Assembly (NCBI RefSeq): GCF_900102135.1
Contig: NZ_FMVJ01000003.1
Span: forward strand, 496,001 to 560,000
DNA: 64,000 bases
Origin: Microvirga guangxiensis
GTDB lineage: Bacteria > Pseudomonadota > Alphaproteobacteria > Rhizobiales > Beijerinckiaceae
Reading direction: 5' to 3'
Numbering within the stretch: position 1 is the stretch's first letter; the number at the start of each line of letters is the position of its first letter. Positions 34,613-43,604 of the stretch are shown piece after piece. The notes under the pieces are model-generated. The model had not been told where the DNA came from. It did not search any database and was given only the letters and a program-made list of their open reading frames with translations. The translations under genes and the position numbers were made by a program.

Positions 34613-34969
34613 CTAGGCCGTCGGCCGCCAGACGCGCAGGCTGGCGTCGAACCCGGCCTGCAGGTCGAGGGCCAGCAGGCCGGCATCGACGAGGGCGAGC
34701 ACGGCCGAGATCGGGCGCGGGTGGTCGGGGATCACGCAGGCGAGGTCGCCGAGCTCGGCGATGACGGCCTCGTCCACGGCCGCGAGCAGGGCAACCTGCA
34801 CCTCAGGGGTGAGGTCCGGGTGCTCGATGAGGCCCGGGTGCACGGCGGCCGGGCCGGAGCCGGGCGGGACCGGCGGGGCGCCGGCACTGGCGCGGAGGAG
34901 GGAGGCGGCGTGCGGGGCGCACGCGAGGTTGCGCGGAGCGTGGGCTCCGGCATAGAAGGGGGTAACCAT
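34613..34969 (-). CDS. Hypothetical protein of the mobile element
   Basis: 118 residues starting MVTPFYAGAHAPRN, Ala/Pro-rich, with a C-terminal leucine/aspartate-rich part (AVLALVDAGLLALDLQAGFDASLRVWRP). No motif recognised. CCAGGAGACCAC in front of the ATG is a strong ribosome-binding site, so the start is set here, 36 codons inside the longest open frame. It is first in a three-gene leftward string with the GIY-YIG-like and FtsH-like genes. Confidence 0.6.
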   Translation of the reverse strand: MVTPFYAGAHAPRNLACAPHAASLLRASAGAPPVPPGSGPAAVHPGLIEHPDLTPEVQVALLAAVDEAVIAELGDLACVIPDHPRPISAVLALVDAGLLALDLQAGFDASLRVWRPTA

Positions 34970-35199
34970 GTGGTCTCCTGGCACAAACAGGGGGCCGGAT
35001 GGCCAGGCTGTTGGGGACGGGTCGCAACCGCTCCAACAGCCGCTCGGCTGTCCGGATTGGGATCGAGGTCCCAACAAGTGACAATGTGGATCGCCACAGG
35101 CGCTAAGACAAGCACGACCGACGCAGCCCGGAGGCCGATGGTTAACGAGTCTTTAAGATTTCAGAGTTGTCTCGCCGGAAGCGCACCAATGCAGTTTAC

Positions 35200-35472
35200 T
35201 ATGGCACGGAATTCGCCGGTCAGATGCTGGACGAGTGGACCTATTTAAACTGGGTCGAGACCGACTTCTCCCGACCTGTGCCACCCCCACGGACATGCAC
35301 AAATCAAGGCGTTCAACTGCCGCCCGCGGGCAGAATCCCTGAATGCCTCCTGGTTCCTATCCATGGCCGACGCCAGGTGGCGGATTGAGCAATGGTGGAA
35401 AGACTACAATGACACCAGACCACATATGGCGCTTTGTGGCTTCACCCCGAGCGCCTTCGCCCAATAAACTAC
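35200..35472 (+). pseudogene. IS3-family transposase (OrfB) C-terminal remnant
   Basis: Two reading frames must be joined to recover the IS3 DDE transposase C-terminus. One gives MLDEWTYLNWVETDFSRP, matching the DQWAYLNGVELDFSRPGKP block. A shift near 35280 gives AESLNASWFLSMADARWR and then WWKDYNDTRPHMALCGFTPSAF, matching the conserved ECLN..WF..L.DAR..IE.WR.DYN..RPH..LG..TP block with the catalytic Glu. The 5' part of the gene is missing. GTGGACCAATTAAATGGGGGTAG after it (35548-35570) looks like the IS end. It marks past transposition at the edge of the element. Confidence 0.75.
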
Positions 35473-35867
35473 CAGGCTCGGAAACGCATAGGCTGTGGAT
35501 CGCAAACGGGGGCAGGTCCAAGGTGAGCCTCAATACATAATTCAAGGTGGACCAATTAAATGGGGGTAGAACATACTCGCGTCGCTCGCGGAGCCGCACA
35601 ACCGTCTCCGCGCTCCGGTAAGGAACCCTCGCGCCAGAGTTTGCGGCCAGCCTGCGTCTGACTTTTCCGTTCGCATAGTTGGGGCCTGCAGCCTCCTTCC
35701 GTCAAGGCCATGCCCTGGCGGGCGTTCACGGCGATTCCTCACGTTGGTCGTGTAGGCCGGGTAATCCCCCCGACGTCCTGTCCCTTGACGGTAATTCTCC
35801 CCCTCATTGGCGTTTGCCGAGTCTGGTTGCACGCGCACACCGCTTTTAAGACTAGGAGAAAGACCAA

Positions 35868-36092
35868 AGAATGTAGATGTTTATGAGAGGATCACCATTC
35901 CCGTAGTGGCCGAGCTGGAGCAGGGCGCAAGGCCGTGGCTCAAGCCGTGGAATGCCGAGCACGCCGCCGGGCGGATCACGAGGCCGCTGCGCTTTAACGG
36001 CATGCCGTATTAGGGAAGCAACGTGCTGACGTTCTGGGGCGAGGCGGACGCCAAGGGCTGCGTCGCGCCGATCCTAACGACCTTCCAACCGT
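35868..36092 (+). pseudogene. ArdC-type antirestriction protein fragment with in-frame stop
   Basis: DVYERITIPVVAELEQG, RPWLKPWNAEHAAGRITRPL and RFNGMPY match the N-terminal ssDNA-binding domain of ArdC/DUF1738 proteins. A TAG then interrupts the expected PY(S/R)GxNVL, and the frame continues with GSNVLTFWGEADAKGC and APILTTFQ before homology ends abruptly at about 36092. About 75 of roughly 300 codons remain. The truncation point abuts the 3' end of the RecD-like gene, so insertion of the defence module probably cut this gene. The 280 bp upstream, back to the IS3 relic, shows no intact gene. Confidence 0.75.
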
Positions 36093-36094
36093 CA

Positions 36095-39000
36095 TCAGTC
36101 GCCCTCTTTGATTTTCCTGATCAGCCGCGCGATTTGAGCGTAGTCGATCCCTTCCAGTTCTGTTGTTGTAACCAGCGTGCCGTTCGGTCCGCCCCCCTCG
36201 CTTTCGTGAAGAATGCCGTTAGTGCGGTACCATGCCTGCTTTGCGACCCACTTCTGGTCATACTCCGCGTCGCCAAGCATGCCGAGATGCTCCCAGTACC
36301 ATGTGATGCCGGTGTCGGCGTCTTCAATGGTAAAGTCGGGATACCTGCGCGTTCCATCCATTCCGACGAATGGGCGCTCGTATTCGTAGACGATTCCTGC
36401 TGTGCTGAGCTCGTTGGCAATGATTACCTCCGACTTGGAGATCATGAGTTCGCCGCGCCGTGATCGGTGAATATGCTTGTTGTCGTAGGTGCGGTGCCCG
36501 ACCTGCACGGGTTCCGGTGCTTCGAACAGGTTGGTCAGGCGGCGCGCCGTGTCCGACTGATGCCGAAAATCCAGCAGCTTGTGAGCTTCGCCTTGGCAGA
36601 AGACAACCAGTCGGGAGTTCTGCCGTGTCAGGGCTGTGTAGATAAGCTCTCGCGAGAGGATACGGCATGGGTTGGGAAGCACGACGAACACAATGTCGAA
36701 CTCGCTTCCTTGCGCCTTGTGAACCGTCAGCGCATAGGCAAGCTCGAGCAGCCGCCCGTCCTCGTCGAGATCGCTCGGCCAGTAGGTGTACTCGAAGCCC
36801 GCCTGAGAAGAGAGGGTCACCTTCAGCTGGTCGAGGCTGATCTTAGTGCCCTTCTTCTTGAAGGGGCCGGTGACAATGCCGATTTCACCGTTGGCAACGT
36901 AGCGCAGCGGCTCGTTGCCGTTCCTATCCGGATCAGGATAGACCCATTTTCTGCGATGGTTTCCGAGGTTGATGACCTTATCGCCATAGATGATGCCATC
37001 GCTTCCCATCGGCGCGGCGACCTTGGCGAACCTGCGATCCTCGCGTTCTGCCCGTTTGCGCGTCTCGCGCCGGAAGCCCTGCTGAATCAGCCGGTTCAGT
37101 ATCAACGTCCCGGCTGCGTCGCCCTTGATGGGCGAGAGCACCTGCCAGCGGTCAGCTGCCGGGCCGGAAGACCAGAAATTGAAGTAGACTGATCCGTTGC
37201 TCTCCGTCCCTCCAAGCGCTTTCAAAGCAAACGATTTCTCTTGATCCTCGGAGTCGATGCCGAGCTCCTCGGCAATGACCGCCGGTAGCATTGCGGCGAG
37301 CTGTGAGGGCGAGGACCAAGGGCATATCCGCAGGTGCGGACCGCAGTCGCCGCCCGAGAGCTTCGAAATGATTTCATCGCTGGCCGGACCGGAAGGACGT
37401 CCGCTGAAGAGTTCCGCGAGTTCCAGGTCCTGGCGGGACGCTCCCTTTTGGCGGCTGCCGATGGTCAGCTCCGCATAGCCCGGTCCGACACGAGGCTTGT
37501 TTGCGGGCAGGTTCTCGGGCCTGAGCAGCTTGACGATGTCGACGAACGGTCGTCCGGCTCCGATAGGCGGCAGCTGGCTAGGGTCGCCCACGAGAATGAT
37601 CCGGTCCACTCCGCTGAGAGCGTCGAGCAGCGCCCCAAGCTGCTCTTCAGTAAGCATCGAAGCTTCATCGACGATAACGGTCTTGTACGTCGCGTTTCGT
37701 TCGAGATCACCGACAACATGATAAGTTTGCGTTGCTTCCCGGTAGCGCAGGGGGCGCAGGAATTGCGCGAGCGTGCGAGCCTCGATCCCGGTCGCCTGCT
37801 GTAAGCGCACGCGAGCCTTGCCCGTAGGGGCGAGGAGTAGGACGCCCCTCTGCTTTATCGGTGCTGCGCTACAGAGGGATCGTAGAAGTGTGGTTTTGCC
37901 CGTGCCTGCGGCTCCGATCAACACGGCGAATCTCGCTGCGGCGAGTTCCTGCAGGGCTGCAGCCTTTTCGGTGCGGCCGCGATCTTCGAGCGACCCTTTG
38001 GCTGCAGGAATATCCTTGAAGATGCGGTCGAGCTCCGCGCGCCAGTCGATCTCGACGACAAGCCGCTTGCCCTGCTTGACACGCTTGCGGACCGTGGAGG
38101 CGATGACCTCTCGCGTCACCACGAGACGATCCAGCTGATAGGCCGGTTTGCCGTTTTCCAGGGTACAGGGTATCAGGACCGGTGAAAGCCTGTCCCGATG
38201 AATTTCGTACTGATCGTCGGTCGCTGGCAGGGTGGGGCTGAGATTGAGGTCCCGGACTTTCGCGATGATCTCCTCGCGCGAAAGCAGAGTGTGGCCGTCG
38301 CCAGCCGCCTTCTCCAGGATCGCCGCCGTTGCGGCGCGAAGCCTTCGTCCGTCTACGGGGCCTGTCATTGCTGACGGCGCAGGCAGTGGATAGGCGCTCG
38401 CGATCGTCTTCTCGGGAAAGATCCCCTGATCGGCTGTCTGAAACGCGATGGGGCCGGGCTGAAGCCGGTCGCATTCATAGAGCAGATAAGGGTTCTTGAG
38501 GACGGCCGCGTCAGTGATCTCCTCTCCGCCAAGCGTCAGTCTGGCATGGTTGCGCGCGGATTGGTCCCACCAGCGCGCCGCCTGATCGGCCGTGATATCG
38601 AGCCTTGCCAGCAGCTTTGCAAACGCAAGCCGTTGAGCGCCCCTGTCGCTGGCAAAATAATTCCAGGTCTCGGCAAAGCCGATAATCTGAGCATAGAGGT
38701 CTGCCGGGAGTTCGGTGGGATCGTTGGCAAGCGCGGCGAGCACCGACCAGGGATCGCCGTTTTCTCCTGCCTTGTCCCAGCAGTAGTGGGCAAGCTGATA
38801 GCCATACTCGACACCAGCAGCGCACAGGACTGATCCGAGGCCGGGATATGGTCCGCGTAGCGTCCACAATTCCCCGAGCCGCTGATCAATCCATTTTAGC
38901 TGGCGGGTCCAGTCTCCGCCGAAGCGCTCACTGTAGTTGGATAGCGCGGTCTTAACGGAGAGGAGTGCGGTAATGGCTGTGCCTGTCGCGACATGCTCGC

Positions 39001-39889
39001 TCGCATAGGAGAACTCGCCCCGGTACTCGTTCGGGACGAAGGCGATGCAGTCTGTCGGATCAAGGGCAGGGTCGTTATCACAGCGGTTCAGAAGGTCATG
39101 GTAGGGAAGCAGCACCCCGTTCTCGCCGCCGGGCCGGATACTGTGCCCTACCGAGCGCTCCCATAGATAAGATCGCAGGCCGCTGTGATCAGGCAGCTCG
39201 TAATCCCACTCCTGCAGGTCACCAACCGAGGTGACCTGTCCGACACCGATAATCATCCACTGGTCATCATCGATCAGCGGAGTGCGCTTTGCGTAAGCGA
39301 AGACGAGGCTACGTCGAGGCTCCAGTGCCCCGAAGAAGGCATCGAGCAAGGCCTTTTGGTTCTTGTGCCCCTGAATCCAAGGTCTCTCTTCGAGCCATTC
39401 GGGTTCATCCGGCTCGTGCTCGGGATGAGCTTCGATCCCATAACGCTCGACGATGGACTGGCTCTCGATCTTGCCCTTTCTCCACTCTTTCCCCCAAGCA
39501 CGCTCCTTGAGAAGCCATCCGAAGGGCGTCGCTGCCGCTGAGAAAGCAGGATGCGTGAAGGCCGTGTCGACGATGTGCTTGTGATGCTCGCTCGTGTCCG
39601 AGTAGGCATGGTGCGCCATTCGCCTTTGGGCGCGCGGCGAGAGGAAGTTTACCCGTTCGGAGAAGCAAGGTGGGGCTTCACGCGGAGAAAGCTCGTCAAG
39701 GTTCCGGCCTGCATACTCCATCTCCTGCACTTCGTTCTTCGCGGAGCCAATCCGATTGAGGGCAAGGCAGCTCGCATTCTCGCGCGGTGACCGGCAAACG
39801 GTTCCATCCCATCCCGCATCGTGCCAGGGAACGCGGATCGAGAGATGGCGCAAGGGGATACGAGAGGCATTTCTTCCAGGCACTGACAT
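36095..39889 (-). CDS. RecD-like superfamily 1 helicase with C-terminal nuclease-like domain
   Basis: 1264-residue protein. N-terminal roughly 600 residues begin RIPLRHLSIRVPWHDAGWDGTVC, a region unique to this large helicase group. The helicase core has Walker A IGAAGTGKTTLL (about 660), DEASMLTEEQL (about 740), VGDPSQLPPIG (about 770) and the UvrD_C-like TVHKAQGSEFD and YTALTR motifs (1060-1110). The tail (about 1150-1264) has SKSEVIIANEL, YPDFTI and WYWEHLG, the E...PDF...E arrangement of a PD-(D/E)xK-like fold although the usual Lys position is not clear. It is divergent, 118 bp, from the SNF2 gene, and likely part of the same defence module. Start ATG 39889 keeps the conserved opening. 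Confidence 0.85.
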   Translation of the reverse strand: MSVPGRNASRIPLRHLSIRVPWHDAGWDGTVCRSPRENASCLALNRIGSAKNEVQEMEYAGRNLDELSPREAPPCFSERVNFLSPRAQRRMAHHAYSDTSEHHKHIVDTAFTHPAFSAAATPFGWLLKERAWGKEWRKGKIESQSIVERYGIEAHPEHEPDEPEWLEERPWIQGHKNQKALLDAFFGALEPRRSLVFAYAKRTPLIDDDQWMIIGVGQVTSVGDLQEWDYELPDHSGLRSYLWERSVGHSIRPGGENGVLLPYHDLLNRCDNDPALDPTDCIAFVPNEYRGEFSYASEHVATGTAITALLSVKTALSNYSERFGGDWTRQLKWIDQRLGELWTLRGPYPGLGSVLCAAGVEYGYQLAHYCWDKAGENGDPWSVLAALANDPTELPADLYAQIIGFAETWNYFASDRGAQRLAFAKLLARLDITADQAARWWDQSARNHARLTLGGEEITDAAVLKNPYLLYECDRLQPGPIAFQTADQGIFPEKTIASAYPLPAPSAMTGPVDGRRLRAATAAILEKAAGDGHTLLSREEIIAKVRDLNLSPTLPATDDQYEIHRDRLSPVLIPCTLENGKPAYQLDRLVVTREVIASTVRKRVKQGKRLVVEIDWRAELDRIFKDIPAAKGSLEDRGRTEKAAALQELAAARFAVLIGAAGTGKTTLLRSLCSAAPIKQRGVLLLAPTGKARVRLQQATGIEARTLAQFLRPLRYREATQTYHVVGDLERNATYKTVIVDEASMLTEEQLGALLDALSGVDRIILVGDPSQLPPIGAGRPFVDIVKLLRPENLPANKPRVGPGYAELTIGSRQKGASRQDLELAELFSGRPSGPASDEIISKLSGGDCGPHLRICPWSSPSQLAAMLPAVIAEELGIDSEDQEKSFALKALGGTESNGSVYFNFWSSGPAADRWQVLSPIKGDAAGTLILNRLIQQGFRRETRKRAEREDRRFAKVAAPMGSDGIIYGDKVINLGNHRRKWVYPDPDRNGNEPLRYVANGEIGIVTGPFKKKGTKISLDQLKVTLSSQAGFEYTYWPSDLDEDGRLLELAYALTVHKAQGSEFDIVFVVLPNPCRILSRELIYTALTRQNSRLVVFCQGEAHKLLDFRHQSDTARRLTNLFEAPEPVQVGHRTYDNKHIHRSRRGELMISKSEVIIANELSTAGIVYEYERPFVGMDGTRRYPDFTIEDADTGITWYWEHLGMLGDAEYDQKWVAKQAWYRTNGILHESEGGGPNGTLVTTTELEGIDYAQIARLIRKIKEGD

Positions 39890-40007
39890 TTACTCTTTGT
39901 TCTCGGAACCGTAGGATCTTTCAAGCGGTACTTATAGGTTTTGGAGCATTACTGATTGCGCTATTCCATAATTTATGCAAGGTAATTTTTGCTTAAGCCT
40001 GAATAAA

Positions 40008-43000
40008 ATGACGGGGGAAACAAATAAAGTGCTTGACGCGATAGGTTTGGCCACGAATGAAATTGCCCGATTTCTCGAAGCCAAGATGCCAGGACTGTCG
40101 GAAGACTGGTGGCAGAAGCATGTCGTTGACCGTCTGAGCTTCCAGCAGCAGCGCACTGTTATCGAACGGGGGCACAAGACGCTTCGTCAGCTTGATTTTG
40201 CCGCTCTGCTGCGAGTGCTCGATCAGAACTGGTATGAGCTCTCGAATATGCTGCGGCTCCCCCGTGAAGGGCGCACTTGGGTCAAGGAACTCCAGACCGT
40301 CCGCAACAAGTGGGCGCATCTCTCTTCGGAAACCATGCCCGCGAGCGAAGTATATCGGGACGCTGATACTCTTGGCCGGCTCCTCGGCATGATCGGCGCC
40401 GATTCGGCGTCTCTGGAGCTCATCGAATCCGTCAAATCGTCGGCGCTCGCAACTATGGCTGACGCAGGAAAAATAGGCACGGCGAGCGTCTCCGAGCAGG
40501 TGGAAAGGTCCGATAGCGGGCCTGCAAGCGCGAGTGATACCGCAGTGACGAGCTTCAAGGTGGGTGACCTCGTCGCGCTGCGCTCCAATCCAAACATTCA
40601 GGTGCCTGTTCTGGAGGTCCTCACCGGCGGGCCGGAAACCCGCTACAGGGTCTTCCAGAACAACGCGAAGGCGACGTACTACGAAAGTCAATTACAGGCC
40701 GTGGCAGCTACCGAGGGCGAGCGCGCAGCGCTTACGGTTTTGGAGCTGCATGCGCATCTTACCGCGTTGCAGATTCTCTCTCCCTCGACCGCGAACCTTT
40801 TCTCCCTGCGTTCGGGCCGGGTGCAGTTCGTCCCCTATCAGTACCGGCCGGTTCTCAAACTGATTCGCGCGGACCGTCCGCGCCTGCTGATCGCTGACGA
40901 GGTCGGCGTCGGTAAGACCATTGAAGCTGGTTTAATCGTCAAGGAGTTGCGCGCGCGGATGGATATCAGCTCCGTGCTCGTGATCTGCCCCAAGGCACTT
41001 GTGGCCGAGCGCAAATGGCATTCGGAGATGAAGCGCTTTGACGAGCACTTCACGGCGCTTGACGGGCCGCTGTTGCGACATTGCCTAAAAGAAACGGACC
41101 TCGAAGGCGAATGGCCGGAACAGTACGCGAAAGCCATTCTGCCGTTCTCACTGTTCGATTCGGATCTCGTGTTCGGACGGAACGGTCGCGCCAAGAAGAG
41201 GGATCTCGGTCTGCTCGATCTGAATCCGCCTCCGCAATTCGACCTCGTTATCGTCGACGAGGCTCACCACATTCGAAACAGTGAAACATTTTTGCACCAG
41301 GGCGTGCGATACTTCTGCGACAATGCCAAGGCTGTTGTGTTGCTTACGGCGACACCGGTCCAGCTGGGAAGCGAGGATCTTTTTACCTTGCTCAACGTGC
41401 TGCGCCCTGATTTGGTAATCGATCACGCCAGCTTCGAGCAGATAGCGGAGCCGAACAGATATATCAATGCGGCTGTCCAGCAGTGCCGGGCCGCAAAGCC
41501 AGACTGGCAGGAAGAAGCCCGGAAATGCCTCGAAGAGGTGGCGCGCACCGAATGGGGCAGGCTTTTCCTTCGCGAGTCTCCCGCGTTTCAGGCTGCTTTC
41601 GACAAACTTCAGGAGAGCGATCTCGGGGATGCCGACCGCGTCGGACTCACACGCTCCGTCGAGGAGCTCTACACCTTCAGTCCCTTGATCAATCGCACGC
41701 GTCGCAGGGATATCGGCGAGTTCACCACACGCAAGCCTGAGACCGTCACCGTCGATTTTACGCCCGAGCAGAGCCGCCTGCATGACGGGCTTCTCGATGT
41801 GATAGCGCGCATACTCGCCCGCTGCCATGGTCAGCAGAACGTCAAGTTCATGATGACGACCATCCGCCGCCAGGCGGCGAGCTGCCTCTATGGTCTTGCA
41901 CCATTGTTGTCCGACATCCTTTCCGGCAAGCTCGACCAGCTGGAGACAATGGAAGCGAGTGACAGCGACGCAGATGTCGATCTCAGCTTTCTGACTCAGG
42001 TGCGCAGCGATATCCAGGACCTGTTGGAGCAGGCTCGAACCCTCGATCCGCGTGATGAAAAGGTAGAAGCATTCGTCCGGATGCTAACCGAGAAAAGCAG
42101 CCTTCCCAACAACAAGGCGCTGGTCTTCAGCACATTCCGGCACACGCTCCGCTATCTGGCCGAACATACCGAGAGGGCAGGGCTCAAGTACGGCCTCGTG
42201 CACGGCGACATTCCGGACGATGAGCGCGCCGAGCTGCGTCGCCGTTTTGCCCTGCCGAAAGAAGACGCAGACGCGCTGGACATTCTACTCTCCTCCGAAG
42301 TCGGATGCGAGGGCCTCGATTTTCAGTTTTGCGATTTCCTCATCAACTACGATCTGCCGTGGAACCCCATGAAGATCGAGCAAAGGATTGGCCGTATCGA
42401 CCGCTACGGGCAGAAGAGCGAAGCAGTCGCGATCATAAATTTCATCACTCCCGGAACCGTGGATGCAGACATATACCAGCGTTGCCTTTGGCGTATTGGC
42501 GTGTTCCAGCATGCCGTGGGGGGCAGCGAGGAAATTCTTGGCGAGATCACCAGGGAGCTGCACGATATCGCGGACAGCTTCACCCTTACCGCTGAAGAGC
42601 GCGAGCACCGGCTCCAGCAGCTCGCGGACAATGGCATTCGCCGTATCCGTGAAGAGCAGGAACTCGAGTCGAAGCAATCCGAATTGTTCGGGCTGAACGT
42701 GCCCACCCAATCCTGGCGTGAGGAGATTGCCGCTGCTGAAACCTACTGGCTTTCGCCCGCCGCTATCCAGCGATGCGTCACAGGCTACCTTGCCGCGCGG
42801 CTAGGTGGGGAAGGGGAGCACCTCCTTGGGGAGAAGCCGCTCAAGACATTGAGGCTCAGCCAGGAAGCCAGGACCAGGCTGCTAGAGGATTTTAAGCTCC
42901 TGCCGCGCTCCATCGACCCCGTCGCGCGTGAATGGGAGAAGTGGCTGAAGGGCGGTCAGCCTCTGCTGCCCGTCACCTTCGAGCAGGAGATCGCAGCCGA

Positions 43001-43604
43001 AAACCCGAAAGCTGTCTATTTGACGGTGCTGCATCCGTTGGTGCGCCAGGCCGCTGCGTATCTCGACTTCGAGGAAGCGAGCTACTGCACGCTCGCGGTG
43101 CAGAGCGACGCCGTGCCGCCAGGAATCTACAACTTCGCTCTATACCGTTGGACTAAACACGGTATCAAGCCAGACGAGTCTCTCGTGGCAGTGGCCGATC
43201 ATCCGCAGGTCGAGGACTTTCTATTCGAGTTGCTGCAGGCCGGGACGGGAGACTATGCGCCATCGCTCCCCGAGGCTGCCGCTTGTGACGGTCTCGACGT
43301 GCGTCATCATGCAAAGTGGTCTGAAGCCCAAGCCAACCACATGGCGCAGAACAGGGAGCTTGCCGACCATCGCATCCAGAGCCTTACCGCCAGCCACCGC
43401 GCGCGGTGCAAAGCTATCGAGGATCAGGTGATGAGGGCGACGAACGATAAGATCCGACTGATGAAGGAAAGCGAACTCGCGCGCGCGAACGTGGACTTCA
43501 ATCGGCGGCTCGAAGAGCTCGGCCTCGCTGCCGCAAGTAGCGACATTCGATCGGCTCCAATTGTGTTTGGAACAATCGCGGTAACAAGGGGGCAAGCCGC
43601 ATGA
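40008..43604 (+). CDS. Swt1/HEPN-domain fused to SNF2 (RapA-like) helicase
   Basis: About 1198 residues. Residues 1-135 match the Swt1-type HEPN domain (KVLDAIGLATNEIARFLE...) and contain R99-N-K-W-A-H104, the RN-x3-H motif of HEPN ribonucleases. The SNF2/RapA helicase follows: motif I DEVGVGKTIEAGLI (about 297), DEAHH (about 417), TATPVQLGSEDL (about 450) and the helicase C part SSEVGCEGLDFQ...NYDLPWNP...QRIGRIDRYGQ (about 765-805). A long C-terminal region without known motifs completes it. ATGs at 39975 and 40008 lack clear ribosome-binding sites; 40008 is nearest the conserved start. It overlaps the next gene by four bases (ATGA). It probably translocates on DNA and may cut RNA when triggered. 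Confidence 0.85.
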   Translation: MTGETNKVLDAIGLATNEIARFLEAKMPGLSEDWWQKHVVDRLSFQQQRTVIERGHKTLRQLDFAALLRVLDQNWYELSNMLRLPREGRTWVKELQTVRNKWAHLSSETMPASEVYRDADTLGRLLGMIGADSASLELIESVKSSALATMADAGKIGTASVSEQVERSDSGPASASDTAVTSFKVGDLVALRSNPNIQVPVLEVLTGGPETRYRVFQNNAKATYYESQLQAVAATEGERAALTVLELHAHLTALQILSPSTANLFSLRSGRVQFVPYQYRPVLKLIRADRPRLLIADEVGVGKTIEAGLIVKELRARMDISSVLVICPKALVAERKWHSEMKRFDEHFTALDGPLLRHCLKETDLEGEWPEQYAKAILPFSLFDSDLVFGRNGRAKKRDLGLLDLNPPPQFDLVIVDEAHHIRNSETFLHQGVRYFCDNAKAVVLLTATPVQLGSEDLFTLLNVLRPDLVIDHASFEQIAEPNRYINAAVQQCRAAKPDWQEEARKCLEEVARTEWGRLFLRESPAFQAAFDKLQESDLGDADRVGLTRSVEELYTFSPLINRTRRRDIGEFTTRKPETVTVDFTPEQSRLHDGLLDVIARILARCHGQQNVKFMMTTIRRQAASCLYGLAPLLSDILSGKLDQLETMEASDSDADVDLSFLTQVRSDIQDLLEQARTLDPRDEKVEAFVRMLTEKSSLPNNKALVFSTFRHTLRYLAEHTERAGLKYGLVHGDIPDDERAELRRRFALPKEDADALDILLSSEVGCEGLDFQFCDFLINYDLPWNPMKIEQRIGRIDRYGQKSEAVAIINFITPGTVDADIYQRCLWRIGVFQHAVGGSEEILGEITRELHDIADSFTLTAEEREHRLQQLADNGIRRIREEQELESKQSELFGLNVPTQSWREEIAAAETYWLSPAAIQRCVTGYLAARLGGEGEHLLGEKPLKTLRLSQEARTRLLEDFKLLPRSIDPVAREWEKWLKGGQPLLPVTFEQEIAAENPKAVYLTVLHPLVRQAAAYLDFEEASYCTLAVQSDAVPPGIYNFALYRWTKHGIKPDESLVAVADHPQVEDFLFELLQAGTGDYAPSLPEAAACDGLDVRHHAKWSEAQANHMAQNRELADHRIQSLTASHRARCKAIEDQVMRATNDKIRLMKESELARANVDFNRRLEELGLAAASSDIRSAPIVFGTIAVTRGQAA

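Noticed and set aside
32993-35248. 751-codon plus-strand frame opposite the FtsH-like, GIY-YIG-like and small genes
   Set aside because: The minus-strand genes have Walker A, HEAGH and good ribosome-binding sites; the plus frame is low-complexity Gly/Arg-rich shadow.
35542-35838. Possible group II intron or reverse-transcriptase remnant
   Set aside because: The short minus-strand frame looked like intron-leader sequence at first, but no domain V hairpin or RT motif could be found.
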